This document shows positions 1 to 8,007 of a stretch of 64,000 bases of DNA, one piece after another. The notes under the pieces were generated by a model, which was not told the origin of the DNA, did no database searches, and was given only the letters and a program-made list of their open reading frames with translations. How positions within the stretch are numbered: position 1 is the stretch's first letter; the number at the start of each line of letters is the position of its first letter. Source of the stretch: LZORAL124-50-18 sp051208045 (GTDB lineage: Bacteria > Pseudomonadota > Gammaproteobacteria > Pseudomonadales > Oleiphilaceae). The position numbers were made by a program, and so were the translations under genes. The stretch lies in the NCBI GenBank assembly GCA_051208045.1, contig JBPJFY010000002.1, positions 248,001 to 312,000 of the forward strand, in the 5' to 3' direction.

Positions 1-572
1 TTTAAAAAGTTTCGCAGCAGGTCATGGCCATGCTGGGTGAGAATGGACTCAGGATGGAACTGCACACCTTCCACATCCAGGGTTTTGTGTCGAACGCCCA
101 TGATTTCTTCCATACTGCCGTCCGGGTTTTCCGTCCAGGCGGTAACTTCCAAACAGTCCGGCACATGATTCTTGCAGATCACCAGCGAGTGATAGCGGGT
201 GGCTTCGTAAGGATTCGACAGGCCTTCAAACACGCCGCTGTTACTGTGATGTATCAGCGAAGTTTTGCCGTGCATCACCTGGCCGGCACGCACAATGCGG
301 GCCCCGAATACCTGGCCGATGCTCTGGTGCCCGAGGCAGATGCCCAGCAGGGGGATCTTGCCGGCGAAATGCTCAATCGCCGCCATGGAGATGCCTGCCT
401 CGTTGGGCGTGCAGGGGCCGGGTGAGATCACAATCCGTTCCGGATTGAGTGCGGCCATCTGTTCGATGGTGATTTCATCGTTTCGGTAAACATGCACATC
501 CGCACCCAACTCCGCCAGGTACTGCACGACGTTGTAGGTGAAGGAGTCATAATTATCAATCATCAATAACAT
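1..572 (-). CDS. trpG: Anthranilate synthase component II (glutamine amidotransferase), 3' end outside window
   Basis: TrpG releases ammonia from glutamine and passes it to TrpE to make anthranilate, the first committed step of tryptophan synthesis. The minus-strand translation starts MLLMIDNYDSFTYN, the classic N-terminus of the family. It carries the nucleophile-elbow sequence GICLGHQS with the catalytic Cys near residue 79, and the HPES motif holding the catalytic His and Glu near residue 172. About 190 codons are visible, so only the last few residues lie beyond the window edge. It begins 3 bases after the trpE stop, so the two subunits are surely co-transcribed. Nothing is unusual in the visible part. 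Confidence 0.96.
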   Translation of the reverse strand, partial: MLLMIDNYDSFTYNVVQYLAELGADVHVYRNDEITIEQMAALNPERIVISPGPCTPNEAGISMAAIEHFAGKIPLLGICLGHQSIGQVFGARIVRAGQVMHGKTSLIHHSNSGVFEGLSNPYEATRYHSLVICKNHVPDCLEVTAWTENPDGSMEEIMGVRHKTLDVEGVQFHPESILTQHGHDLLRNFL

Positions 573-575
573 GGC

Positions 576-2078
576 TTATTTCTCTCCTTCTGCCTGTAAC
601 CTAGTATCCAGTCCTTTCGCTGCCATTGCTACCGCTCGAAAAACTGCGCGCCCTTTGTTCATGGTTTCCTTCCATTCGAGGCGTGGGATGGAGTCGGCGA
701 CGACACCGGCACCCGCCTGGATATAGAGCGTCTGGTCTTTGATCACCGCTGTGCGGATGGCAATGGCGGTGTCCATGTTGCCATTCCATGAGAGGTAACC
801 AATCGCGCCGCCGTACACGCCGCGTTTTACCGGCTCCAACTCATCAATGATCTCCATGGCACGGATCTTCGGTGCGCCACTTAAGGTGCCGGCCGGGAAG
901 GTCGCCCGCAAAACATCCATGTTGGAGACGCCGGGCTTTCGGCGGCCCTGAACGTTCGAGACGATGTGCATCACGTGGGAGTATCGCTCGATCACCATTT
1001 GATCCGTCACTTCGACAGAACCGGTTTCGGCAATGCGCCCGACGTCGTTTCTCCCCAGGTCAATCAGCATCAAATGTTCCGCAATTTCTTTCGGGTCGGC
1101 TAACAGTTCGGCTTCCAGAGCCAGGTCTTCCTGCTCTGTCTTGCCGCGTTTACGCGTCCCCGCAATTGGGCGCACGGTAACGATGTCGTCTTCGATGTGG
1201 GCCAGAATCTCGGGTGAAGATCCCACGATGTGAAAGTCACCCAGGTTCAGACAGTACATATAAGGTGAAGGATTCAGGCAGCGCAGTGCCCGATAGAGAT
1301 CCACCGCCGGTGCCTTGAATGGAATGGACATACGCTGGGAAATCACGGTTTGCATGACGTCTCCTGCGAGTACATAGTCCTTGATACGATCGACAGCGCG
1401 CTCGAAACTGTCCTGCTGAAAGCTGGACTGAAAGTCGCTTTCCTGAATGTCTACGCCCGGATGGGGCTGGAGGTGCGCGTGTGCGCTGTCCCGTAATTGG
1501 GCCACCAGTCGATCCAGCGCGCGCTGTGCCTGGGCGTAGGCATTTTCGGTGCCGGGATCGACGTGATAAATCAGTATCAGTTTACCGCTCAGATTGTCAA
1601 AAACGATCAACTGGTCCGACACCATCAGAAGAATGTCCGGGGTATTCAATGCATCCGGTGGTGCGCCATCGCGGAGTTTGGGCTCGATGTAGCGCACAGT
1701 GTCATACCCGAAATAGCCGACGAGGCCCCCGTTAAAGCGGGGAAGGCCGGGGACGTCCGCAACCCGGTAGCGGTTTTGATAGGACTCAATAAAGCTCAGT
1801 GGGTCGTCCACGTCGGCCTGTTCAATGATCTGACCTTCCTGCTCGATGGTTACCCGGTGTCCGTTGATCTTTACCACGGTTTGGCAAGGCAGCCCGATGA
1901 TGGAGTAGCGGCCCCATTTTTCGCCCCCCTGCACCGACTCAAACAAATAGGTATAGGGTTGATTGGCCAGTTTGATAAAGCAGCTCAGTGGCGTATCCAA
2001 ATCGGCCAGAACTTCCCGAACAATCGGGATGCGGTTGTAGCCCTGGCTGGCCAGAAGTTCAAAAGCTTCAGGCGTCAT
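576..2078 (-). CDS. trpE: Anthranilate synthase component I
   Basis: TrpE converts chorismate to anthranilate with ammonia supplied by TrpG. The 500-residue protein has the usual family length. An N-terminal regulatory domain carries the LFES segment (about residues 45-48), matching the tryptophan feedback site normally read as LLES. The C-terminal chorismate-binding domain shows GTRKRGKT, LIDLGRNDVGRI and PAGTLSGAPK blocks. The start has an AAGGAA ribosome binding site 7 to 8 bases upstream. It is followed directly by trpG and preceded on the same strand by gph and rpe, the order known in Pseudomonas. No tryptophan-rich leader peptide is seen upstream. Confidence 0.97.
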   Translation of the reverse strand: MTPEAFELLASQGYNRIPIVREVLADLDTPLSCFIKLANQPYTYLFESVQGGEKWGRYSIIGLPCQTVVKINGHRVTIEQEGQIIEQADVDDPLSFIESYQNRYRVADVPGLPRFNGGLVGYFGYDTVRYIEPKLRDGAPPDALNTPDILLMVSDQLIVFDNLSGKLILIYHVDPGTENAYAQAQRALDRLVAQLRDSAHAHLQPHPGVDIQESDFQSSFQQDSFERAVDRIKDYVLAGDVMQTVISQRMSIPFKAPAVDLYRALRCLNPSPYMYCLNLGDFHIVGSSPEILAHIEDDIVTVRPIAGTRKRGKTEQEDLALEAELLADPKEIAEHLMLIDLGRNDVGRIAETGSVEVTDQMVIERYSHVMHIVSNVQGRRKPGVSNMDVLRATFPAGTLSGAPKIRAMEIIDELEPVKRGVYGGAIGYLSWNGNMDTAIAIRTAVIKDQTLYIQAGAGVVADSIPRLEWKETMNKGRAVFRAVAMAAKGLDTRLQAEGEK

Positions 2079-2356
2079 AGTGTATTCCTTGTTTTAGTGC
2101 GCGCGTGTTGGTGATGCGAGCAGATTAACTTCAAAAGGGAATAGGACGCAGTTCGGCGGGTGCTAAGAAAAGGGTAAAGAACTGCTGAACAGGGTTGAAG
2201 AGACTTCAGACAGTCGTGCCGCTGCATCTGGTCGTGTTCACCATCGCCAGCGTTCGGGAAGGGGCGTGTTCAAGAGGATTTTTGACGTCATGTATGCAAA
2301 ACCGTAAGTTGCCTGTCATCAGCGCGGCCTGGCGCGCTTTCACGGATTCGAGAAGA
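2079..2356 (-). other. Intergenic region between gph and trpE
   Basis: This is a 278-base gap between two genes read in the same direction, so it could hold a promoter for trpEG. I searched the minus strand for a leader peptide with tandem Trp codons followed by a T-rich terminator and found none. The longest start-to-stop frame there (near 2321 downward) contains no tryptophan. I see no convincing -35/-10 pair and no strong hairpin. Confidence 0.4.
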
Positions 2357-3025
2357 TTACAGGAGCTCCGCCAGGGAATCAACCACCCAATCCGGATTTT
2401 CGTCCTGAATGGGGCGGCCGTGATTATACCCGTAACTGACGCCGATCACCGGAATGCCTGCGTTACGCGCCGCGAGGATGTCATTGATGGAGTCGCCAAT
2501 GAGCACGGCGGATTGTGCCTGAGCTTTTTCCACCGTGCGGGTGACCGGCAGCGAAGAGGGCTTTTGTTCCGGATAGGTGTCGCCCCCTGTCACGAGCGCA
2601 AAACAGTGCTCGATATTCAGTTTTTTCAGTAATATCCGGGTGTGTGCTTCGGGCTTATTGGTGATGATGGCTTTCTTGACATGGGCATAGCTGTCCAGCA
2701 GCTCAGTCACATAGGGATACAGTGCGGTGTGTTCGCCGTTTCGCGTGTGGTACGCTTCCAGGAATGCCGCATAGGCAGTCTCACAATAGTTCTCGTTTTC
2801 GATAATGTGCTCATCGAGCGAGTGCATGAGTGCGCGCTCCACCAAGACCCGCGCTCCGTTCCCGATCCAGTCGCGGACCTGTGCGAGGGTGACGCTCGGA
2901 AGCTGCAGATTTTCCAGCATGTCGTTCACCGCATTGGTGATGTCAGGTACGCTGTCCACCAATGTGCCGTCCAGATCGAAAAGAATCAGGTCTGCGTTGG
3001 CTAAACCGGAGTGCACCGGGCTCAC
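2357..3025 (-). CDS. gph: Phosphoglycolate phosphatase
   Basis: Gph is a HAD-superfamily phosphatase that dephosphorylates 2-phosphoglycolate formed during DNA repair or oxygenase side reactions. The 222-residue protein shows HAD motif I as FDLDGTLVDS (about residues 15-24), motif II around the TNKP segment, and motif III/IV as LIGDSINDILAA near residue 175. Length is normal for the family. Its start overlaps the rpe stop by four bases, so rpe and gph are translationally coupled. The rpe-gph-trpE order is conserved in pseudomonads, which supports the specific name over a generic HAD hydrolase. Confidence 0.93.
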   Translation of the reverse strand: MSPVHSGLANADLILFDLDGTLVDSVPDITNAVNDMLENLQLPSVTLAQVRDWIGNGARVLVERALMHSLDEHIIENENYCETAYAAFLEAYHTRNGEHTALYPYVTELLDSYAHVKKAIITNKPEAHTRILLKKLNIEHCFALVTGGDTYPEQKPSSLPVTRTVEKAQAQSAVLIGDSINDILAARNAGIPVIGVSYGYNHGRPIQDENPDWVVDSLAELL

Positions 3026-3702
3026 GCTTTTTTGCCTGCCAGTGCCAGCTCATCCCGCATGGTAGCAATGGTGGCTGCGTAGTCATCTGTATTGAATATT
3101 GCGGAGCCTGCGACAAACGTGTCTGCACCGGCCTCTGCAATCTCGCGAATATTGGCTGCGGAGACACCACCATCGATCTCAAGCCGGATGTCTTTGCCGC
3201 TGGCATTGATGCGCTGTCGGGCTTCCCTCAGTTTGTCGAGTGTACCGGGAATGAATTTCTGGCCGCCAAACCCGGGGTTTACCGACATCAGCAGGATCAT
3301 GTCCAGTTTGTCCATCACATAGTCACAGTAGCTCAATGGGGTGGCAGGGTTGAATACCAGCCCGGCTTTGCAGCCGCCGTCCTTAATGATTTGCAGAGAT
3401 CGGTCGATATGCTCAGAAGCCTCCGGGTGAAAGGTGATGTAACTGGCGCCGGCATCGATAAACATTTTAATCATGTCGTCGACGGGCTTGACCATCAGGT
3501 GCACATCGATCGGGGCGGCAATCCCGTGCTTGCGCAGTGCCTGGCAGACCATGGGGCCGATGGTCAGATTGGGAACGTAGTGGTTGTCCATCACATCAAA
3601 GTGAACAATGTCAGCACCCGCTGCCAATACTTGGGTGACTTCTTCGCCGAGGCGGGCAAAATCGGCGGAAAGGATGGATGGAGCAATCAAAAAGTTCGAC
3701 AT
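3022..3702 (-). CDS. rpe: Ribulose-phosphate 3-epimerase
   Basis: Rpe interconverts ribulose 5-phosphate and xylulose 5-phosphate in the pentose phosphate pathway. The 226-residue TIM-barrel protein begins MSNFLIAPSILSADFARLG, the family N-terminus. It contains the metal-binding HFDVMDNHYVPNLTIG block (about residues 35-50), the MSVNPGFGGQ phosphate-binding loop and the LEIDGGV segment. It is first in the rpe-gph run. The DNA just upstream of its start carries 17-bp tandem repeats that fall in its leader or promoter. Confidence 0.97.
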   Translation of the reverse strand: MSNFLIAPSILSADFARLGEEVTQVLAAGADIVHFDVMDNHYVPNLTIGPMVCQALRKHGIAAPIDVHLMVKPVDDMIKMFIDAGASYITFHPEASEHIDRSLQIIKDGGCKAGLVFNPATPLSYCDYVMDKLDMILLMSVNPGFGGQKFIPGTLDKLREARQRINASGKDIRLEIDGGVSAANIREIAEAGADTFVAGSAIFNTDDYAATIATMRDELALAGKKA

Positions 3703-3711
3703 ACGCTATTC

Positions 3712-3760
3712 TCAGTAGTAAAACAGATTCAGTAGTAAAACAGACTCAAATAGTAAACGG
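3712..3760. repeat. Tandem 17-bp direct repeat upstream of rpe
   Basis: Two near-identical 17-bp units (3712-3728 and 3729-3745, TCAGTAGTAAAACAGA plus T or C) are followed by a degenerate third copy (3746-3760). The array begins 9 bases upstream of the rpe start codon, so it sits in the rpe leader or promoter. Read on the minus strand, each full unit contains TTTTACTACTGA. Whether it affects rpe expression cannot be told from sequence. Confidence 0.75.
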
Positions 3761-3874
3761 ATGCGTTGCGTGGCATCGTAAGGATGCTTGGAAAGAGCAT
3801 AGTGTAGGCGTTTTATTGTCCAGTGAGAACCGCCCAGCGAAAATTGACCCCGAGACGGGAAAGGTAATTAATGA

Positions 3875-5281
3875 ATGAAAGGTAGTTGCTTCCGGGTATG
3901 GGTCGTCTGTATGGCGATGCTGGTTTGTGGTGTGCAGGCAGAAGAAGGGCAGCCGGCGCGCGCGGAAACACGAGAAGTGCCGGGGAGCGCTGACGCTTCC
4001 GCGCCGGTCGAGCCGACAACACCTGCCGGGGACCCGTCCTCACCGGCCGCCGGCGACGCCGCAACAGAAGGCGCTGCGGCAAAAGAGGGAGACGCTGCAG
4101 AACCCACGGCGGAAGACCTGCAACGAGAAGCCAACCGGAAGGAGTGGGAAGCGCGCAACAAAGCCGCCGGTTTACCCCGTCACCATTTGCAGCCGGATCA
4201 TGCAGACAATACGGCGTTGGCTGGTGAGGTGCGTATACTCAAGGAGGTCTGGCTGGAGAGCCTGGCGGAAGAAAGCCAGTTCCTGCTGCTTGAGCGCAAG
4301 GAGCGCACTGGCACACCGCAGGGCGCGGCGTTGCTGATTCCGGGCGTGGATCAGCATGGTGACTGGCCCAACGTGCTCCGGCCAGTGAGTGAGCGGCTGG
4401 CGGAAATTGGGTGGTTTTCTTTCAGTCTGAGCATGCCGTATCTCGTGCGAGATTTGCCCCCCAAGCGAGCCTTGGCCGTAAAGCAATTCGACGAGTACAG
4501 GCTTCCAACGCCTTCGGAAGATGGCACGAGGGAGGGCGATGAAAGTGGTAAAACGGGTGAGGGTGGCGATTCACAGCAGAATGCGGCGACCGAGGAACCT
4601 GAGTCAGAAGCTGGTGCAGAAAGCGATTCAGAAATCAGTGCCGAAGCCAGTGCACCGGCCGAAGGCGGGCCTGCCCCGGCGGGCGATGCTCCGGCACCAG
4701 CTGAGGGGGGCGTAGCGCCTGTACAGATTGATCTTTCCGATAGCGGGGACAAGACTGCAGGGGACCCTGTGTCGCTGGAAGCAATGCAACAGACAGATGC
4801 CCCGCCGGTGAAACTGAGAGTGCCGTTACGTGAGGCGGTTGCTTCCCGTGTGGATGCCAGTTTCGAGCACATTAAGCAGGCCGGCTACGAAAATATCGTC
4901 TTTATCGCCGTGGGGAATGGGGCCGACAGCATGCTCGATTTTCTCGTGCGCAATAAAGGCAAAATTCCTGCCCGCGGATTCGCGATGATTTGGGTCGCGC
5001 CGGAATTTTCAGGGGATGTGGGCGCGCGGGTGGAAGAAGCATTGGAAGGCTTTCCGGCACCGCTGCTGGATATTTATGACTCTATCGTGTTGACCGAACG
5101 GGATTTGGCGTATGAGCGGCGATTGATTGCGCGGGGGCAAAAGGTCAAGCGGTATCACTTGGCACAAATGCCACTTTCCGGGCCAGCCATTGAGAAAAAG
5201 CGCCGGATGTTACCGTACCGGATATCCAGTTGGCTGCAAAAAAATGCGCCGGGAACCAAAGCGCGAAAAGTTGCCCGTTAA
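3875..5281 (+). CDS. DUF3530 family exported alpha/beta-hydrolase-like protein
   Basis: This 468-residue protein has a signal peptide (about residues 1-22, ending VCGVQA) and a C-terminal region typical of DUF3530, a predicted alpha/beta-hydrolase fold family of unknown activity. The diagnostic block ALLIPGVDQHGDWPN lies near residue 152, and a WFSFSLSMPY segment follows. Two low-complexity stretches rich in Ala, Pro and Glu (about residues 22-75 and 213-285) make it longer and more acidic than a compact hydrolase. A member of this family also lies near murU and djlA in Pseudomonas, so its place is conserved. The substrate is unknown. Confidence 0.78.
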   Translation: MKGSCFRVWVVCMAMLVCGVQAEEGQPARAETREVPGSADASAPVEPTTPAGDPSSPAAGDAATEGAAAKEGDAAEPTAEDLQREANRKEWEARNKAAGLPRHHLQPDHADNTALAGEVRILKEVWLESLAEESQFLLLERKERTGTPQGAALLIPGVDQHGDWPNVLRPVSERLAEIGWFSFSLSMPYLVRDLPPKRALAVKQFDEYRLPTPSEDGTREGDESGKTGEGGDSQQNAATEEPESEAGAESDSEISAEASAPAEGGPAPAGDAPAPAEGGVAPVQIDLSDSGDKTAGDPVSLEAMQQTDAPPVKLRVPLREAVASRVDASFEHIKQAGYENIVFIAVGNGADSMLDFLVRNKGKIPARGFAMIWVAPEFSGDVGARVEEALEGFPAPLLDIYDSIVLTERDLAYERRLIARGQKVKRYHLAQMPLSGPAIEKKRRMLPYRISSWLQKNAPGTKARKVAR

Positions 5282-5282
5282 C

Positions 5283-5296
5283 TAGGGCGTGTTGAC
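5283..5296 (+). repeat. Interspersed repeat, copy 1 (TAGGGCGTGTTGAC)
   Basis: The 14-base core TAGGGCGTGTTGAC starts two bases after the DUF3530 stop and ends four bases before the stop of the convergent djlA gene. The same core occurs at 30935-30951 and, inverted, at 48250-48266. In this copy the following bases allow a short GTTGA/TCAAC hairpin (5291-5304). Confidence 0.7.
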
Positions 5297-5299
5297 TTT

Positions 5300-6082
5300 T
5301 CAACAGCGCGCGCTTTTCAATAGATCGTAGGCAGACTGGATGCGCTGGGATTGTTCTTTGGCGTGTTGCAGATGTATTTCGCTCGCCCCCGTGGCGATGA
5401 GTTTGTCGGGATGGTGCTGGCTCATTTTCCTGCGGTATGCCCGCTTGATGTCTGCAGGCGCTGCCGGATGGGTAATGCCGAGGATGCGGGCGGCCTCGGC
5501 CAATGACAGGTCGGTGGTGGTGTGTCTGGGCGCTCCCTGCTGATGGTAGTGTGCCTTGAGCTGCTCAAACTGACGCTCGGTGACACCGAGGGTTCGGCAC
5601 ACGAATCGGCAGGCAGGTTCGCGGGTCACGGTCAGTTCCGGGTGTCGGTAGGTAGTTTCCAGTGCCGCGCCCAAGAGAATCCCCATCGGCTGGGTGAGCG
5701 TGAAAGCACTGTGTCGAAGGTCGTTCAGGGCACTGGTCAGAGGCTGCTGCCCTTGTTTGCCAAGATGAAAAGCCGCGCGGGCCCGCTGTCTGGCTTCTTC
5801 CGTCAGCGTGAGGTGGTCCATCACTTTGTCTGCGTAGGCGATATCGCTTTTTAGGATGGTGCCGCTGCTCTTTGCAATGTATCCCAGACTGATGAAAATC
5901 GCATCGTTCATCTGATGTTGAGAAGGCCGGGTAAATGCCGTTGGGTGCGGTGCCCAGGGGGTGTGGAGTATTTTCTGCCAATGGTCGTCGAGCTTGGCGC
6001 CCAGGGCCATACCAAACAACGCTCCCACGGGGCCACCAGTGAAGAATCCCATTGTGCTGCCGAACATTTTACCCAACCACAT
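5300..6082 (-). CDS. djlA: Co-chaperone DjlA, membrane-anchored J-domain protein
   Basis: DjlA is a type III membrane co-chaperone that stimulates DnaK ATPase at the inner membrane. The 260-residue protein has a glycine-rich N-terminal membrane segment (GFFTGGPVGALFGMALGAK, about residues 13-31), a TerB-like middle domain (about 50-170) and a C-terminal J domain. The J domain holds the HPD tripeptide in SQHHPDKLIA near residue 227. Length is close to the E. coli protein (about 270). It converges on the DUF3530 gene and lies downstream of murU, as in related bacteria. Confidence 0.93.
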   Translation of the reverse strand: MWLGKMFGSTMGFFTGGPVGALFGMALGAKLDDHWQKILHTPWAPHPTAFTRPSQHQMNDAIFISLGYIAKSSGTILKSDIAYADKVMDHLTLTEEARQRARAAFHLGKQGQQPLTSALNDLRHSAFTLTQPMGILLGAALETTYRHPELTVTREPACRFVCRTLGVTERQFEQLKAHYHQQGAPRHTTTDLSLAEAARILGITHPAAPADIKRAYRRKMSQHHPDKLIATGASEIHLQHAKEQSQRIQSAYDLLKSARC

Positions 6083-6106
6083 ACCTTATCTCCCTGGTGT
6101 CTCCGG

Positions 6107-6793
6107 TTAATGGGCGCTTAGCTTCTTGTCTAAGTGTGCCAGCCGTTCCGGTGTGCCGATATCATACCATTCACCCGCCAGCGCTTCACCGGTGATGCGG
6201 TGTTGAATCATGGCCTGTTTGAAAAGGTTGCCCAGCTTGGATTCGGAGGGATCGCCGAATTCAAACAGCTGAGCCGTCAAAATGCTGATGCCACTGAACG
6301 TGCGGGTCTGGGTGCCGGGTGCGGGCAGGCCGACGGTGCCGGTTTTGGGGTTGAGTGTGAAGTCACCCGTGACGTGGTGCGGTGGGTTGGGGGCGAGAAA
6401 CAGATGCGCATAGGCGTCACCCATGTCCCGGCGAAGATATTGATAGTCCAGGGTCGACCAGACATCCCCGTTGACCACCGCAAACTGTTTCTCACCGTCA
6501 CTCAGCAGTTTTTTCAGCGCTTTGCGTATACCACCCGCCGTTTCCAATGGCGTTTCCTCGTGCGAGTAGTCAATGTGCAGGTTCCAGCGCGCACCGGTGC
6601 CCAGCGTATCGGTGATTTGGTGCGCCAGCCAGGAGACGTTGATCACGATCTGTTGAAAGCCGGCAGCCGCGAGCTTCTCCAGATGATACTCGATCAACAT
6701 TTTGGGGCCCGCCGTGAGGAGTGGCTTGGGCGTCGTGTCCGTGAGGGGACGCATGCGCTCCCCCAGTCCTGCCGCCAGGATCATGGCCTTCAT
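6107..6793 (-). CDS. murU: N-acetylmuramate alpha-1-phosphate uridylyltransferase
   Basis: MurU makes UDP-MurNAc from MurNAc-1-phosphate, the last step of a cell wall recycling route that bypasses de novo synthesis and is linked to fosfomycin tolerance in Pseudomonas. The 228-residue protein begins MKAMILAAGLGERMRPLTD, the nucleotidyltransferase signature, and continues with PKPLL. I chose the ATG at 6793 rather than the ATG four codons upstream because it gives a four-base ATGA overlap with the amgK stop. The pairing with amgK identifies it among sugar nucleotidyltransferases. Confidence 0.92.
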   Translation of the reverse strand: MKAMILAAGLGERMRPLTDTTPKPLLTAGPKMLIEYHLEKLAAAGFQQIVINVSWLAHQITDTLGTGARWNLHIDYSHEETPLETAGGIRKALKKLLSDGEKQFAVVNGDVWSTLDYQYLRRDMGDAYAHLFLAPNPPHHVTGDFTLNPKTGTVGLPAPGTQTRTFSGISILTAQLFEFGDPSESKLGNLFKQAMIQHRITGEALAGEWYDIGTPERLAHLDKKLSAH

Positions 6794-7860
6794 CCGGCGA
6801 CGCACGCTCGGGGTGCTGGCGTAAGTCGCTCAGCCAGAAGCGGTTTGATTTGCTGAATAAGCCAGTCATGAAAGGCCGAAAGTTCAGGATACCGGCTGGC
6901 AACTTCGAGGATATACCCCACGGTGCGTGGAATGTCGGCCAGGTAGCCGTGCTTGCCGTCGCGCAAAGACAGGCGAGCAAAGATGCCAGCCGCTTTCAAA
7001 TGGCGTTGCATGCCCATCCAGTCAAACCAGCGCGTAAATGTGGTCATGTCTGTGGCAAGCAAACCTCGTTCGGTGGCTTGCTCGTAGTAATAGGTCAGCC
7101 ATTGTTGCACCTGCTCTGCGGGCCATTGTATGTAGCAGTCACGCAGCAGCGACACGAGGTCGTAAGTAATGGGGCCCATGACGGCATCCTGAAAGTCCAG
7201 GTGCCCCAATGTCACTTCCTCCTTGCCCACGACCATGATGTTCCGGCTGTGATAATCACGATGCACTGGCACCCGGGGTTGTTGAAGCGCGCCTTTGGCA
7301 AGCTGCTGAAAGGTGGACAGCAACAGTAGCCGGCTTTCCGGTGACAGGTGCGCGCGGAGTTTGCGGTCACACAGCCAGTCACTGAACAAGGCCATTTCCC
7401 GATGGAGTAATGCCGCATCATAGTCTGGCAAAAGCAGGGTGGATCCCTGCTGCATGCTCAATTGCAGCTTGATCAAATCATCCATACAGGCACGATACAG
7501 TGCATCCGCACGATCAGCGTCGCACTCTGAGCGATTGATGTGTGATAAGAGCAGATCGTCACCAAAATCACTGATCAACAAAAAACCCTGAGTGAGGTCT
7601 TCTGCAATAATTTCCGGTACATTGATGCCTTTGTCGCGCCAGAAACGGGCAATCGCCAAATAGGGCGTGCAGTCTTCTTTCTCAGGCGGGGCGTCCATCG
7701 CAATCCAGTGCCTGGCACCTTGTGTGATCCGGTAGTAGCGCCGAAAACTGGCGTCCCCCGACACTGGGGTAATGGTGATCTTGGCGTTTTTCTTTTTTTG
7801 GGGCTGGCTGGGCACCGTCTGGGTGAGCCAGGCTTCCAGTTGTTGATAACGGCTGTCCAT
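6790..7860 (-). CDS. amgK: N-acetylmuramate/N-acetylglucosamine kinase
   Basis: AmgK phosphorylates MurNAc and GlcNAc at the anomeric position to feed MurU in peptidoglycan recycling. The 356-residue protein has the aminoglycoside phosphotransferase fold. The catalytic loop reads VHRDYHSRN (about residue 220) and the metal-binding Asp is in GHLDFQDAVMG. The N-terminal lobe shows ASFRRYYRI. It overlaps murU by four bases and is divergent from lptD, as in Pseudomonas. The start (MDSRYQQLE) is the only well placed ATG. Confidence 0.92.
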   Translation of the reverse strand: MDSRYQQLEAWLTQTVPSQPQKKKNAKITITPVSGDASFRRYYRITQGARHWIAMDAPPEKEDCTPYLAIARFWRDKGINVPEIIAEDLTQGFLLISDFGDDLLLSHINRSECDADRADALYRACMDDLIKLQLSMQQGSTLLLPDYDAALLHREMALFSDWLCDRKLRAHLSPESRLLLLSTFQQLAKGALQQPRVPVHRDYHSRNIMVVGKEEVTLGHLDFQDAVMGPITYDLVSLLRDCYIQWPAEQVQQWLTYYYEQATERGLLATDMTTFTRWFDWMGMQRHLKAAGIFARLSLRDGKHGYLADIPRTVGYILEVASRYPELSAFHDWLIQQIKPLLAERLTPAPRACVAG

Positions 7861-8007
7861 GGAGAGCGTCCGAATGTGCGTGGTCCAAATGGGGCAGAAA
7901 GATTGTTGCCGAAGAGTGCATTAAATTTGTGACTGATGCAACTTCCGTTTATTATCTGCAACCACTTCCTTACAACCTCTAACCGGTGTGGTATAACCAG
8001 ATTTCCT

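Noticed and set aside
2079..2356. trp attenuator
   Set aside because: No leader peptide with tandem Trp codons and no hairpin plus T run on the minus strand.
3678..3878. Plus-strand frame of 66 codons before the DUF3530 gene
   Set aside because: It overlaps the rpe start on the other strand, passes through the tandem repeat and has no ribosome binding site.
7861..8007. SigmaE-type promoter before lptD
   Set aside because: A GCAACTT sequence resembles the -35, but no TCTGA-like -10 lies at the required spacing.
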